Shown here: positions 50,952-60,537 of the stretch, in pieces | Position numbering within the stretch: position 1 is the first letter of the stretch | How the letters are laid out: each line of letters starts with the position of its first letter | Source of the DNA: DATMGU01 sp035555315 | Lineage (GTDB): Bacteria > Pseudomonadota > Alphaproteobacteria > ATCC43930 > CGMCC-115725 | Reading direction: 5' to 3' | Assembly (NCBI GenBank): GCA_035555315.1 | Contig: DATMGU010000117.1 | Span: 1 to 64,000 of the forward strand | Length of the DNA: 64,000 nucleotides | Notes under the pieces: model-generated | The model's input: only the letters and a program-made list of their open reading frames with translations | Databases searched by the model: none | What the model was told of the DNA's origin: nothing | Made by a program: the position numbers and the translations under genes

Positions 50952-53726
50952 GTGCTCCGACCAGATTCTTCGGCTCTATCATTCTTCGATGATCATCCCT
51001 TGCCGATGTGGGTCTGCGATGCGGCGACGTTGCACATCGTTGCTGTCAACGACAGCGCCATACGACACTACGGCTATGACCGGGCGCAATTCCAGTCGAT
51101 GTCCATAACCGATTTGGACGAGTTCGAGACGGCTTGGCTGCCGGGAGACGGCGGGCGCCGGACAAGGCGCCATCGCAAGGCGGATGGGACGATCATCGCC
51201 GTGTGGCTCGCGCAGGGTCCGGCGACGGCCGATGGCCGTCCGGCGGTGGTTTCGCTGACGGCGATCGATGTGAGCGAGCCGGAGCGGCTTCTCCAGGAAA
51301 GCGACCGTCGCATTCGTGAATTGAGCAATAGCGAGCGGCGTTTCCGGGAATTGTTCGAGATCGGTGCCGACTATTACTGGGAGATGGATGGCGATTATCG
51401 GATGAGCTACGTCTCGCCCAGCTATGACGCCGTGGTCGGTATTCCGGCGGGCCAGGCTCTGGGCAAGCGCTTTGCCGACACTCCTGGCGTCAGGGTTGAG
51501 CCCGAGATGGGCAGGATGGCAATCCAGGCGCAAAAGGAGAAGAAGTCCTATCGCGACTTCGTCTATTCGCGAAAACTTCCCGATGGTGAGATTCGCTGGT
51601 TTTCGGTCAGCGCGGTGCCGGTTTTCGATGAGGATGGTGGTTTCGGCGGGTATCGCGGTATTGCGGCCGACATCACGGGGCGGGTCGAGGGTGAAGCGGC
51701 CGTCCGGCTGGCGCAACAACGCCTGCAGGACGCCGTCGCCCATGTCACGCAGCCCCTCGTTATGTTCGATGCCTCGGACCGCGCCGTCGCTTTCAATCAG
51801 GCCTTTGTCGATCTGCATACGCTGCCGGGCAGCAACACGCAGGTACGCGTCGGCATTTGCTTGCGCGATCTGGCCAATTGGCAGCTGGACACCGGCTTTT
51901 ACGCGACCGGACCGGACGAGCCGCCGCTCGATCTGGAGACGCTGCTCGCGCGCCACGAGACCGAGGATGAGCATTGCTCTCATTTGCGCGACGATCGCTG
52001 GATGCTCGTCACCCATCGTCTCTTGCCCGGCGGTGGCAAAGTCGGCGTGTGGACCGATATCACGGCGATCAAGCGCGCCGAAGGCGAGATGCTCCGGGCG
52101 AAGGGGTTGGCGGAAGCCGCCAAGGAGATCGCCGAGGCGGCGAATCGGGCAAAAGGCGAGTTCCTGGCCAATATGAGCCATGAAATCCGCACGCCCATGA
52201 ACGGCATCCTGGGGATGAGCGGTCTTCTGCTCGGCACGCCGCTGGACGAGCATCAGCGCGAATACGTTGGGGCCGTGCGCGAATCGGGCGAGGCGCTGCT
52301 TAGGATCATCAACGACATCCTGGACATCTCGAAGCTTGAAGCCGGCAAGGTCGAGCTCGAGATGATCGATTTCGATATGACCGAGACCGTCGAGAGCGCG
52401 GTGTCGCTGATGGCGTCGCGGGCGCGCGACAAGGGAATCGATCTCGGCATCTTCATCGATCCGGCGGCGCGGCGGGGCTTCCGGGGCGATCCGAACCGGG
52501 TGCGGCAGATCCTCCTCAATCTGGTCGGTAACGGGCTCAAATTCACCGACCGCGGCTGCGTCTCGGTCGAGGTGGCCGTGTCATCGTCCGACTCTGACGG
52601 AACCTCGCGGGTGCGCTTCGACGTCAAGGATAGCGGGATCGGAATAGCTGAGGAGATCCGCGCACGGCTGTTCGAGAAGTACAGCCAGGCGGATAGTTCG
52701 ATCACGCGGCGGTTCGGCGGCACGGGATTGGGACTGGCGATTTCCAGGCAGTTGGTGGAGCTGATGGGTGGCGAGATCGGGGCGGAGAGCGGCCCTGGGC
52801 TCGGCTCCACATTCTTCTTCATCCTGCCGCTGGCGCCGGCTTCCGGATCTTTCCACGCGGTCGAAAGCTTGCCGGTGGATTTAAATGGGGCGCGGGCGCT
52901 CGTGGTCGACGATATGGAGGTGAACCTCGAGATCATTCGTCGTCAGCTCGAAGGCTTCGGGATGGAAGTCACCTGCTGCGAGGATGCGTTCGATGCGCTG
53001 GCCGAGGTTGACCGCGCCTGGCACCTCGGTCGAGCTTACGACATCGCCCTTGTCGATCAGGTGATGCCGAACCTGTCGGGCGAGAGTTTCGCGGCGCGCA
53101 TTCGCGCGATTCCTCATCTGGCTGAGACCAAGCTCGTCGTCATGTCCTCGGTCGGTTCCCATGGAGGGAGTGCCGAGGCCAACACGGTCGTGGATGCGAT
53201 CATCGACAAGCCAATGCGTCAGCGCGACCTGCTCGCCTGCTTGGCCAGGCTCTATACCGGGCCGGCCGAGACGGCGGTCAAGCGGGACCGATCGAAGCAG
53301 CCGGTTAAGGTGGCTGAGCAAGGATTGCGGATCCTCCTGGCGGAAGACAACAAGATCAACCAGAAGTTCGCGCTGGCGCTGTTGTCGATCGGCGGCTACC
53401 GGCAGGTCGATGTGGTGGAGAGCGGTCACCAAGCGGTCGACGCGATCCGCCGGAACGACTACGATGTGGTGCTGATGGATGTCCAGATGCCTGATCTGGA
53501 CGGGGTTCAGGCGACCAGCCGGATCCGCCGGCTTCCGGCCCCCAAATGCGGCATCCCGATCATCGCCCTCACCGCCAACGCGATGAGCGGCGACCGCGAG
53601 CGATACCTCGAGGCCGGCATGGACGACTACGTCTCAAAGCCGCTGGAGCCCGCCCTTCTCCTCGCCAAACTCAAGGGGATCGGCCTCGGGATGTTGGCAA
53701 AGCGCGGTCTCGTGAAGGCGACTTAA
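50952..53726 (+). CDS. PAS-containing hybrid histidine kinase with two receiver domains
   Basis: A 924-residue cytoplasmic sensor kinase. Two or three PAS domains (about 8-110, 125-245, 255-375) precede a HisKA domain with phospho-acceptor His410 (ANMSHEIRTPMNG), a HATPase domain (N box, G1/G2 seen in VRQILLNLVGNGLKF and GTGLGLAISRQLVELMGG), a first receiver (about 650-775, VDDMEVNLEI...LVDQVMPNLSG) and a second receiver (about 795-915, LLAEDNKINQKF...LMDVQMPDLDG). No membrane helix is seen, so it senses an internal signal. GTG 50952 is the chosen start. A 221-bp gap separates it from the divergent ABC protein. Confidence 0.9.
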   Translation: MLRPDSSALSFFDDHPLPMWVCDAATLHIVAVNDSAIRHYGYDRAQFQSMSITDLDEFETAWLPGDGGRRTRRHRKADGTIIAVWLAQGPATADGRPAVVSLTAIDVSEPERLLQESDRRIRELSNSERRFRELFEIGADYYWEMDGDYRMSYVSPSYDAVVGIPAGQALGKRFADTPGVRVEPEMGRMAIQAQKEKKSYRDFVYSRKLPDGEIRWFSVSAVPVFDEDGGFGGYRGIAADITGRVEGEAAVRLAQQRLQDAVAHVTQPLVMFDASDRAVAFNQAFVDLHTLPGSNTQVRVGICLRDLANWQLDTGFYATGPDEPPLDLETLLARHETEDEHCSHLRDDRWMLVTHRLLPGGGKVGVWTDITAIKRAEGEMLRAKGLAEAAKEIAEAANRAKGEFLANMSHEIRTPMNGILGMSGLLLGTPLDEHQREYVGAVRESGEALLRIINDILDISKLEAGKVELEMIDFDMTETVESAVSLMASRARDKGIDLGIFIDPAARRGFRGDPNRVRQILLNLVGNGLKFTDRGCVSVEVAVSSSDSDGTSRVRFDVKDSGIGIAEEIRARLFEKYSQADSSITRRFGGTGLGLAISRQLVELMGGEIGAESGPGLGSTFFFILPLAPASGSFHAVESLPVDLNGARALVVDDMEVNLEIIRRQLEGFGMEVTCCEDAFDALAEVDRAWHLGRAYDIALVDQVMPNLSGESFAARIRAIPHLAETKLVVMSSVGSHGGSAEANTVVDAIIDKPMRQRDLLACLARLYTGPAETAVKRDRSKQPVKVAEQGLRILLAEDNKINQKFALALLSIGGYRQVDVVESGHQAVDAIRRNDYDVVLMDVQMPDLDGVQATSRIRRLPAPKCGIPIIALTANAMSGDRERYLEAGMDDYVSKPLEPALLLAKLKGIGLGMLAKRGLVKAT

Positions 53727-53740
53727 TCCTGATCGGGCAG

Positions 53741-53767
53741 CATCGGCGCCGCTGAACGGTGCCGATG
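53741..53767. terminator. Hairpin between the hybrid kinase and Mn-catalase genes
   Basis: CATCGGCGCC (53741-53750) pairs with GGTGCCGATG (53758-53767) with one G-T pair. No T tract. It may end both convergent transcripts. Confidence 0.45.
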
Positions 53768-53792
53768 CCCTGATTTAAGATACTGCCCTGGT

Positions 53793-54569
53793 TTAGGAGG
53801 CCATATGTCGGGTCGTCCGCGTCTTCAACGTCCGGGCGCCCGGCGAGTGTTCGTCATCCGGGTTGGCGATATCCTCGATCAGATTGCCTTGTGGCTGCGG
53901 GTTGGCGACATAGCGGAATTTGGGTTCCTGGTTCCAGGGGCCGCGGAGTTCGTGGTCGTTGTCGTTCGATAGGTTGAAATAGAGATCGACCGTTTCATCC
54001 GGCTTGACCGTGCCGAACATCGGGTCGGTCAGCTTGCCCATGCCGTCAAGCGCGCTCATGAACATCTGCGTATGCGAGATTTCACGGGTCAGCAGGAAGG
54101 TCAGCGCGTCGATGCTGCCCTTATCGGGCGCCACCTTGATCAGCGCCTCATAGGTCTGGCGGGCGCCGGCCTCCGCGGCGATGTCCGAGCGCAGATCGCG
54201 CACCACGTTGCCGCCCTCGTTGACATAGGCGGCGGTCCACGCTTGGCCTAGGCTGTCGATCAAATGGGGGCCCCGGCCCCGGATCGCGAACAGGCTGCTG
54301 CGATAGGCGCCCGATTGATCGGCGGCGCGCGTATGCAGGTCGATCATCTTCGCGACCATCTCCAGATGGCTGAATTCCTCGATTGCGATATCCTGCAGCA
54401 TGTCGCGGATGCCGGCGTTCTCGACGTGGAAGGATTGCGTCCAATAGGTCAGCGCCGCGGTCAACTCGCCGGTGGCGCCACCGAACTGCTCCAGCAGCAA
54501 TTGCCCGAATGCCGGATTGGGCTCGTCGATCCGGACCGGGTACATCATTTCCTTGCGATGGAAGAACAT
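53793..54569 (-). CDS. Manganese catalase (ferritin-like)
   Basis: A 258-residue di-manganese catalase. Ligand-type motifs IEEFSHLEMV (Glu and His) and TREISHTQMF are present in a four-helix ferritin-like fold. The N-terminus MFFHRKEMMYPVRIDEPNP and a C-terminal tail with FRYVANPQPQG are typical of the family. It removes hydrogen peroxide in the cytoplasm. ATG 54569 is chosen; a frame open to 54656 adds non-conserved residues. It may belong to the oxidative-stress response together with the ECF/ChrR pair (inference). Confidence 0.92.
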   Translation of the reverse strand: MFFHRKEMMYPVRIDEPNPAFGQLLLEQFGGATGELTAALTYWTQSFHVENAGIRDMLQDIAIEEFSHLEMVAKMIDLHTRAADQSGAYRSSLFAIRGRGPHLIDSLGQAWTAAYVNEGGNVVRDLRSDIAAEAGARQTYEALIKVAPDKGSIDALTFLLTREISHTQMFMSALDGMGKLTDPMFGTVKPDETVDLYFNLSNDNDHELRGPWNQEPKFRYVANPQPQGNLIEDIANPDDEHSPGARTLKTRTTRHMAS

Positions 54570-54803
54570 GACGGGTGTCCTCGTGGGGGGTGGTTCAGGC
54601 CTGCGGGATGCGGCCTTCCTGCCTCTCACAACAACAGTGCCGTCGATCGGTTTCACGCCCGCCTAAGTATTCACAAGATTTCGTGTGACAGACCGGTAGG
54701 GATCGCCGGGTGGCACGATCCGGTCACTTACAATTTCTTACATCTCGGAGACGAGATTTTACCGGAAGTACATATTGGGGAGACATTGTTCGCCTAAGCT
54801 GGT

Positions 54804-54813
54804 CTCACGTGAG
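54804..54813. promoter_or_regulatory. Palindrome CTCACGTGAG upstream of the 59-residue gene
   Basis: A 10-bp perfect palindrome 19 bp before the ATG at 54833; shares the TCACGTGA core with the palindrome at 35528-35539. Confidence 0.35.
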
Positions 54814-54832
54814 CTTCGCAGAGGAGACCGCT

Positions 54833-55012
54833 ATGCAGATCGAATCGAGTAAGCGCATATCGCACCGTGTCGTGGCTTTGTATGAAGATGATGCCAAGAC
54901 GTTCCAACTGCCGATGGGCGCCACGGTCGGCGAACTGGCCGAGCGGTTGGCGGCGCTCCGCCCCCTCTCGACGCGTCAACCGGTTCATGTCGAGGTAACG
55001 CTCGGCCGTTGA
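54833..55012 (+). CDS. Small hypothetical protein (59 residues)
   Basis: A 59-residue protein with a beta-hairpin-like start and GATVGELAERLAALRP, ending PVHVEVTLGR. It resembles short proteins seen in several alphaproteobacteria, but I cannot name the family. GAGGAG is 6 nt upstream of the ATG, so translation is well supported. It is divergent from the Mn-catalase gene. Confidence 0.6.
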   Translation: MQIESSKRISHRVVALYEDDAKTFQLPMGATVGELAERLAALRPLSTRQPVHVEVTLGR

Positions 55013-55053
55013 TTGTCTTGATGAAACAAGGCCAGTGAGCCGGCTTCCGGCGG

Positions 55054-55698
55054 TCAGGCCGGTTCCGCGGCGGCCTTGGCTCGCCGATCGATTTTTTTGT
55101 CGCTCTCGGAATCGGCGGGTCCCCGAGCGTTGCCCCGCGCCGCGGTCGACAGCAAGGCCTTGGCCGTCTCGCGCGCCATGTGTGCCACCGACGGATCGCG
55201 GGTCACCAGGGCGACGGTGATCGCCCCATCCATGATCAGCGCCAATTGATGGGCAAGGCGTGCCGGCTCGGCGAAGCCGGCCTCGTCGGCCAGTCGCTCG
55301 ATCATCGCCAGGACCTGTCGCTTATGCTCCAGCGTCAGGTCCCGCACCAAATCATCGTCCTTGCAGCTCTCGGCCACCGCGTTGATGAAGGCGCAGCCGT
55401 AATAATCGTCCTGGCTGAACCATTCGCCCAGCGCGTCGAAGATGCCGAGCAAGCGATCTTCGGGCGCTGTCGCGCGCCGCTCTAGCGCCTGGGCGAACCA
55501 CCCCCGCCATACTTCGCCCTCGCGCCGCAGGAACGCGGTAACCAGCCCGTCCTTGGAACCGAAGCGATTATACAAGGTCATCCGGGCGGTCCCGGCCTCG
55601 GCGATGATCTGATCTATGCCGGTTGCATGAATGCCGTTGCGCACGAATAACCGGCGCGCCGCGCCAAGGATCTTTTCCGCCGACGTCGTGTCTTGCAT
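55054..55698 (-). CDS. TetR/AcrR family transcriptional regulator
   Basis: A 214-residue regulator with an N-terminal TetR helix-turn-helix (ILGAARRLFVRNGIHATGIDQIIAEAGTARMTLYNRFGSKDGL) and a variable ligand-binding domain. The tail (about 190-214) is Lys/Arg/Ala-rich. A perfect 16-bp palindrome at 55739-55754 lies 40 bp before this start, as expected for autoregulation. Start ATG 55698 is preferred; ATG 55722 adds eight residues. Confidence 0.88.
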   Translation of the reverse strand: MQDTTSAEKILGAARRLFVRNGIHATGIDQIIAEAGTARMTLYNRFGSKDGLVTAFLRREGEVWRGWFAQALERRATAPEDRLLGIFDALGEWFSQDDYYGCAFINAVAESCKDDDLVRDLTLEHKRQVLAMIERLADEAGFAEPARLAHQLALIMDGAITVALVTRDPSVAHMARETAKALLSTAARGNARGPADSESDKKIDRRAKAAAEPA

Positions 55699-55738
55699 GG
55701 GTCGCGACCACCGATAGATCATCTCGTATCGGTATGCC

Positions 55739-55754
55739 GTCTAACACGTTAGAC
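55739..55754. promoter_or_regulatory. TetR operator palindrome
   Basis: GTCTAACACGTTAGAC, seven-base arms around AC. This form is common at TetR-family promoters. It lies between the TetR gene and the OsmC operon. Confidence 0.7.
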
Positions 55755-55987
55755 CGATCTCGTCGATTATTGCGTATGCGCCCTTTTCCAGTTTCCGCCC
55801 AAAATTACGGCGGAGGCTTCGGCAAGCGCCCAAATCGACGCCATCCCCCATCTCACGGCGCTGCTTGCGGGCGGAAAAGCGGAAAATTCTCTTACAAATA
55901 GGCGTTCCGTCCCGGCGTGGCCGCGCTGGCATCGGGTTTGCTTAGATGAAATTAGATAGATCGATCATTCTACTTAGTGAGGATAAA

Positions 55988-56527
55988 GTGAGCCAATCCA
56001 CCGCTGCCAAGCTGAGCACTGGGCTGCGCCCGATCGACAAAACCGGCCTGATGACGCTTGCCGAAAAAGGCAAGGCCAATCCGGGCGCCGTTCGCACGCT
56101 GAAGTGCAAGACGGTGCTGGAAGGTCAGTTCCGTCACCTCAACTACATCCGCGATTTGCCGGCGCATATCATCGACGAGCCGCCGGCCCTGCTGGGCGAG
56201 GACACGGCACCCAACCCGACCGAGGCGCTGCTCGCGGCGCTGGGGTCCTGCGTCTCGGTCGGCATCCAGGCGAACGCGACCGCCCAGGGCATTACCCTCT
56301 ACAAGCTGGAGCTGGAGCTGGAGGGCGACATCAACATCACCTCGGTCTGGGGCGTCGGCGATTTGTCGCCGAAGGTGCTCGGCCTCACCGCCGTGCGCAT
56401 CAAGGTGACGATCGAGGGTGACGCGCCGCGCGACACGCTCGACGCCCTAGTGGCGCATGCCAATACCTGGTCGCCGGTCGCCAACACCGTGCGCAACCCG
56501 GTGCCGCTGACGGTGACGTCGGCCTAA
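55988..56527 (+). CDS. OsmC-family protein
   Basis: A 179-residue member of the OsmC/Ohr superfamily: LLGEDTAPNPTEALLAALGSCVSVGIQANATAQGITL with the family cysteine in GSCVSV, but only this cysteine is clear, so peroxidase activity is uncertain. GTG 55988 has TGAGGA 6 nt upstream; ATG 55946 is an alternative without a good site. It leads the operon with an acyl-CoA dehydrogenase-like and a rhodanese gene. Confidence 0.82.
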   Translation: MSQSTAAKLSTGLRPIDKTGLMTLAEKGKANPGAVRTLKCKTVLEGQFRHLNYIRDLPAHIIDEPPALLGEDTAPNPTEALLAALGSCVSVGIQANATAQGITLYKLELELEGDINITSVWGVGDLSPKVLGLTAVRIKVTIEGDAPRDTLDALVAHANTWSPVANTVRNPVPLTVTSA

Positions 56528-56563
56528 CCCGACCTCCCACCGATCCTCAAAAAGGCCATCGCG

Positions 56564-57730
56564 ATGGACGCTGTCGCCCTCGAGACCAAGATCGCCCTCC
56601 CGCTGATCGACGGCGCGGCCGTGCTCGACGCGGTTCGGCAGGTCGTGCGCGGCGATCTGGCGCCGCTCACGGTCGCGGTCGATGTGGACGGGGTCTATCC
56701 CGCCGAGGTGATGCGCAAGCTGGGGGCTGCCGGGGCGTTCCGCCAGCACCTGGGCTCGCTCACCGGCGATGTCCCGGATTTCAACCGGGCGATCGCGGCG
56801 ACCGCCGCGATCAGCGCCGAATGCACCTCGACCGCCTTTCTCGCCTGGTGCCAGAACGCATGCTGCTGGTATCTGGAAAACACCTCGAACCGGTCGCTGC
56901 GTGACCGCCGGCTTCCTGCGATCGCCGCCGGCGAGGTCATGGGGGCGACGGCGCTGTCCAACCCGATGAAGCATTTCAGCGGTATCGAGCCTCTGTTGCT
57001 GAAGGGCCGGCGCGTGCCCGGCGGCTATCGAGTCAATGGCAGCCTGCCCTGGGTATCCAACCTGGGCGAGGGGCATTGCTTCGGCTGCGTCTTCGCGCTC
57101 GATGGCGGTGCCGGGACGCGGGTGATGGCGGTCGTCGATTGCGACGCCGAGGGGATCGATATGCCGCGCAGTTCGCGCTTCGTGGCGCTGGAAGGCACGC
57201 GGACCTTCGCGCTGCGCTTCAAGGACGTGTTCATCGCCGACGAGGATGTGCTGGCCGATCCGGCCGAGCCGATGATCGACCGGATCCGCCCCGGCTTCAT
57301 TCTGCTGCAGATCGGCATCGGCACCGGCTTGATCCACGCCTGTCTCGCTGTGATGCGCCGCGCCGACCGTACCTTGCTCGAGGTCAATCGCTTCCTGCCC
57401 GATCGGCCGGACGCGATCGCCGAGGATCTGGCGGCGATCGAGGTCGAGACCACCCTCCTGGCGGAAACCCCGTGGGAGGGTTCGCCGGATTTCCTGCGGC
57501 GGCTGTTCGCGGTGCGCGCCACCACCGCCGAACTCTCGCTGCGCGCCTCGCAGGCGGCCCTGCTGCATGCCGGTGCGCGCGGCTATGTGCACCACGCGGC
57601 GGCGCAGCGACGGGTGCGCGAGGCGCTGTTCGTGGCGATCCTGACTCCCGCGCTGAAGCAGCTGCGCCGGCAGATCGCCCTGATGGATGGCACCGCCGCC
57701 CCCCTCGGTCCCTCATCGGCGGTCCGCTGA
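56564..57730 (+). CDS. Acyl-CoA dehydrogenase family protein (DszC/SfnB-like)
   Basis: A 388-residue FAD/FMN-fold protein of the acyl-CoA dehydrogenase superfamily. It has an N-terminal helical domain (VRGDLAPLTVAVDVDGVYPAEVMRKLGAAG), GEVMGATALSNPMKHFSG, GYRVNGSLPWVSNLGEGH and a C-terminal helical domain. The general layout recalls flavin monooxygenases such as DszC and SfnB that act on sulfur compounds. The sulfurtransferase next to it makes that reading attractive, but it is inference. Confidence 0.75.
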   Translation: MDAVALETKIALPLIDGAAVLDAVRQVVRGDLAPLTVAVDVDGVYPAEVMRKLGAAGAFRQHLGSLTGDVPDFNRAIAATAAISAECTSTAFLAWCQNACCWYLENTSNRSLRDRRLPAIAAGEVMGATALSNPMKHFSGIEPLLLKGRRVPGGYRVNGSLPWVSNLGEGHCFGCVFALDGGAGTRVMAVVDCDAEGIDMPRSSRFVALEGTRTFALRFKDVFIADEDVLADPAEPMIDRIRPGFILLQIGIGTGLIHACLAVMRRADRTLLEVNRFLPDRPDAIAEDLAAIEVETTLLAETPWEGSPDFLRRLFAVRATTAELSLRASQAALLHAGARGYVHHAAAQRRVREALFVAILTPALKQLRRQIALMDGTAAPLGPSSAVR

Positions 57731-57777
57731 TCGATCATCGATATCCCCTTTCACAACCGGCGAAGGAGTCTCCCGCG

Positions 57778-58635
57778 ATGGATCAAAAGGTTCTGCTTAC
57801 TCCGACCGAGCTATCCACGGCGATGGCGCTCGGCGACGTGGTGCTGATCGATACGCGGGACCCGGCGAGCTATGCCGCCGGGCATATTCCCGGGGCGATC
57901 AATGCCCATGACATCTTCACCTACCTATCGACCTCGACGCCCGAGGGGTTGCGGGAGCTGCAAACCAAATTCGCCAAGATCTTCGGCGATGCGGGGCTGT
58001 CCGGCAAAGAGCTGGCGGTGATCTACGAACAGTCGATGAACACCGGCTTCGGCCAGTCCTGCCGCGGCTATTTCCTGCTGCAGTTCCTGGGCTATCCCAA
58101 GGCGGCGGTGCTGCATGGCGGCTTCAAGGCCTGGCTGGCGGCGGGTCTGCCGACCAGCACCGAGATGCCATCCCCGACACCGCGATCCTTCCCGCTCGAT
58201 CCGGCCGCCGCGGCCCTGATCGTCGATGCCAAGGCGATGCTGGCGGCGGTCGAGGATAAAGGCACCATCAAGCTCGATGTGCGTGATGTGGATGAGTGGA
58301 TCGGCACCAGTTCCTCGCCGTATGGCCCGGATTTTTGCCCGCGCAAGGGTCGTATTCCCGGCGCCAAGTGGCTGGAATGGTACCGGATGATGAAGCCGAG
58401 CGCCGATGGCCCGGTGTTCAAGACCGGCAAGGAGATCACCGCCGAGTGCCAGACGGTCGGCATCAAGCCCGACAGCAAGGTCATCCTGTACTGCTTCAAG
58501 GGGGCCCGGACGTCGAGCACCTACGTCGCCTTGAAGGAAGCCGGCGTCAAGGACGTGAAGATCTATTTCGGATCGTGGAACGAGTGGTCGCGCGACCCCT
58601 CGCTGCCGATCGAAGAAGGTTTCCCCGCTGTCTAA
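57778..58635 (+). CDS. Rhodanese-type sulfurtransferase, two domains
   Basis: A 285-residue tandem-rhodanese protein. The first domain (about 8-140) starts VVLIDTRDPASYAAGHIPGAIN. The second (about 155-280) has LDVRDVDEW and the active loop CFKGARTSS with the catalytic cysteine, flanked by VILY. It transfers sulfane sulfur from thiosulfate or mercaptopyruvate. AAGGAG precedes the ATG. It ends the TetR-linked operon. Confidence 0.88.
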   Translation: MDQKVLLTPTELSTAMALGDVVLIDTRDPASYAAGHIPGAINAHDIFTYLSTSTPEGLRELQTKFAKIFGDAGLSGKELAVIYEQSMNTGFGQSCRGYFLLQFLGYPKAAVLHGGFKAWLAAGLPTSTEMPSPTPRSFPLDPAAAALIVDAKAMLAAVEDKGTIKLDVRDVDEWIGTSSSPYGPDFCPRKGRIPGAKWLEWYRMMKPSADGPVFKTGKEITAECQTVGIKPDSKVILYCFKGARTSSTYVALKEAGVKDVKIYFGSWNEWSRDPSLPIEEGFPAV

Positions 58636-58647
58636 ACGATGACGTGT

Positions 58648-58671
58648 CCCGCCGGTGACGCCGCCGGCGGG
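58648..58671. terminator. Hairpin between the rhodanese and metC genes
   Basis: CCCGCCGG (58648-58655) and CCGGCGGG (58664-58671), between convergent stops. No T tract, so moderate confidence. Confidence 0.45.
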
Positions 58672-58682
58672 AAACGTGCCGA

Positions 58683-59852
58683 TCACGCAGCGCAGGCTGC
58701 GTGCCAGCGTTCGAAGCCGGCCGCCAGATCGGCGATCAGATCGTCGATATTCTCCAGCCCGGCATGGATCCGCAGCAATGTCCCCGGCTCGGTCCAATCG
58801 GTCGCCGTTCGGGCGGTCGCGGGATTGTTCGGCAGGATCAGGCTTTCGTAGCCGCCCCAGCTGAAGCCCATTCCGTAGAATTTGAGGCCGTCGAGAAACG
58901 CCGCCAGGGCCGAGCGTGGTCCGGGTTTCAGCATGAACCCGAACAAGCCGCTGGCGCCGGTGAAGTCGCGGCGCCACAGGGCGTGGCCGGGATCCTCGGG
59001 CAAACCCGGATGCAGCACCCGCGACACCTCCGGGCGGTCCCGCAGCCAGAGCGCCAGCGCCAGGGCGTTCGCCTGGTTCCGTTCGATCCGCACCGCCAGG
59101 GTGCGCAGGCCGCGCTGCGCCAGGTAAAGATCGTCACCGCCACAACAATTGCCCAGCAACCCGGCCATCGCGCGTGCGGCGACGATCGGCGCACCGTTGC
59201 CGACGACCACGCCCATCATGATGTCGGAATGGCCGCAGATGTATTTGGTCGCCGATTCGACGACCAGATCGACGCCCCGCTCGAGGGCCGGAAAATTGAG
59301 GGCCGTCGCCCAGGTATTATCCATGACGACCTGCGCGCCGGCGCCATGGGCGGCGGCGGCGATTGCCGGGACGTCCTGTACCTCGAAAGTCTGCGAACCG
59401 GGGGATTCGACATAGATCAGCCGGGTGTTCGGACGGATCAGCGCGGCGATCCCACCGCCGATCAGCGGGTCGTAATAGGTCGTCTCGACGCCATATCGCG
59501 CCATGCCGTCGCAGAATTGGCGTGTCGGAAAATACGCGCTATCGGTGACCAGGATATGGTCGCCCGCGCGCGTCATCGACATCAGCGCCACGGTGACGGC
59601 GGCGAGGCCGGAGGATACGGCGACCGATTCTTCGGCGCCGTAGAGACCGGCGACCGCGCTTTCCAGCGCGCGCGAGGTCGGCGTGCCGCGCCGGCCATAG
59701 GTATAGCCAGGGTAGCCGGGCTTCGCCGCCTCATCCAATGCCGCCAAGCTTGGTTGCAGGATGGTCGATACGTGATAGATCGGTGGATTGACGATGCCAT
59801 GATTGCCATGGGGATCGCGCCCCGCCTGCGTGATCTGCGTCTCGGGTTTCAC
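58683..59852 (-). CDS. metC: Cystathionine beta-lyase / Cys-Met metabolism PLP enzyme
   Basis: A 389-residue PLP enzyme of the Cys/Met metabolism family: GYTYGRRGTPTSRALESAVAGL, VSSGLAAVTVALM, DNTWATALNFPAL and the PLP-lysine motif VVESATKYICGHSDIMMG. The TWATAL and KYICGHSD forms point to cystathionine beta-lyase, giving homocysteine for methionine synthesis. metA is 17 kb away, so the pathway is scattered. Confidence 0.88.
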   Translation of the reverse strand: MKPETQITQAGRDPHGNHGIVNPPIYHVSTILQPSLAALDEAAKPGYPGYTYGRRGTPTSRALESAVAGLYGAEESVAVSSGLAAVTVALMSMTRAGDHILVTDSAYFPTRQFCDGMARYGVETTYYDPLIGGGIAALIRPNTRLIYVESPGSQTFEVQDVPAIAAAAHGAGAQVVMDNTWATALNFPALERGVDLVVESATKYICGHSDIMMGVVVGNGAPIVAARAMAGLLGNCCGGDDLYLAQRGLRTLAVRIERNQANALALALWLRDRPEVSRVLHPGLPEDPGHALWRRDFTGASGLFGFMLKPGPRSALAAFLDGLKFYGMGFSWGGYESLILPNNPATARTATDWTEPGTLLRIHAGLENIDDLIADLAAGFERWHAACAA

Positions 59853-60022
59853 GTCTCGCTCCGCGGTCGCTGTTCAAATGCCACGGCCGATGTGCCGTCC
59901 GTCATCGCATAGCAGGGTCCAGCCCCTGCAGCAAACAGCCGGCGCGCGCCGCTCTGGTCGAATGCGACCGAAACCCCTAACTTGGCCCCATATCTGCCAA
60001 CCGTTTTCATCGGGAGACCGCC

Positions 60023-60511
60023 ATGACCGATCAACCACCAGCCGATCCCGCCGCGGCGCCGGATTGGCGCCTTGCCGGCGTCCGGGTCGTGCGGGGCGAT
60101 CAGCTTGATGCCAATACGGCCCAGACCGCCGGCATGCATCGCGCCGCCGCGATCACCCATGCGCGGGTCGGCGCGCAAAAGCTATGGGCCGGCACGGTCA
60201 CGATCCACCCCAACGCCAAGACCGGCGCGCATCATCATGGGGCCATCGAAAGCGTCATCTATGTAGTGAAAGGCCGGGCGCGCATGCGCTGGGGCAACAA
60301 TCTGGAATTCGTCGCCGAAGCCGATCCGGGCGATTTCATCTATGTGCCGCCTTACGTGCCGCACCAGGAAATCAATGCCCGCACGGATGAGCCGCTGGAA
60401 TGCGTATTGCTGCGCAGCGATCAGGAACCCGTCGTCGTCAATCTGGACATCACCCCGGCCGAACCGCCCGAGGCGGTCTACTGGGTCGATCACGGCCACC
60501 CGCATCCTTAA
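60023..60511 (+). CDS. Cupin-domain protein
   Basis: A 162-residue single-domain cupin. Metal-binding motif 1 is GAHHHGAIESVIYVVKGRARMRWG and motif 2 GDFIYVPPYVPHQEINA, with the His ligands intact. Such proteins occur as regulators, isomerases or oxygenases; nothing nearby fixes the role. GGGAG is close to the ATG. A strong hairpin follows. Confidence 0.85.
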   Translation: MTDQPPADPAAAPDWRLAGVRVVRGDQLDANTAQTAGMHRAAAITHARVGAQKLWAGTVTIHPNAKTGAHHHGAIESVIYVVKGRARMRWGNNLEFVAEADPGDFIYVPPYVPHQEINARTDEPLECVLLRSDQEPVVVNLDITPAEPPEAVYWVDHGHPHP

Positions 60512-60537
60512 TAGGTCGTGACGGAAATAGGGTGGCG

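Noticed and set aside
57076..57777. Long N-terminal extension of the rhodanese
   Set aside because: It lies wholly within the acyl-CoA dehydrogenase gene in another frame and is Arg-rich, typical of a shadow; ATG 57778 has AAGGAG.
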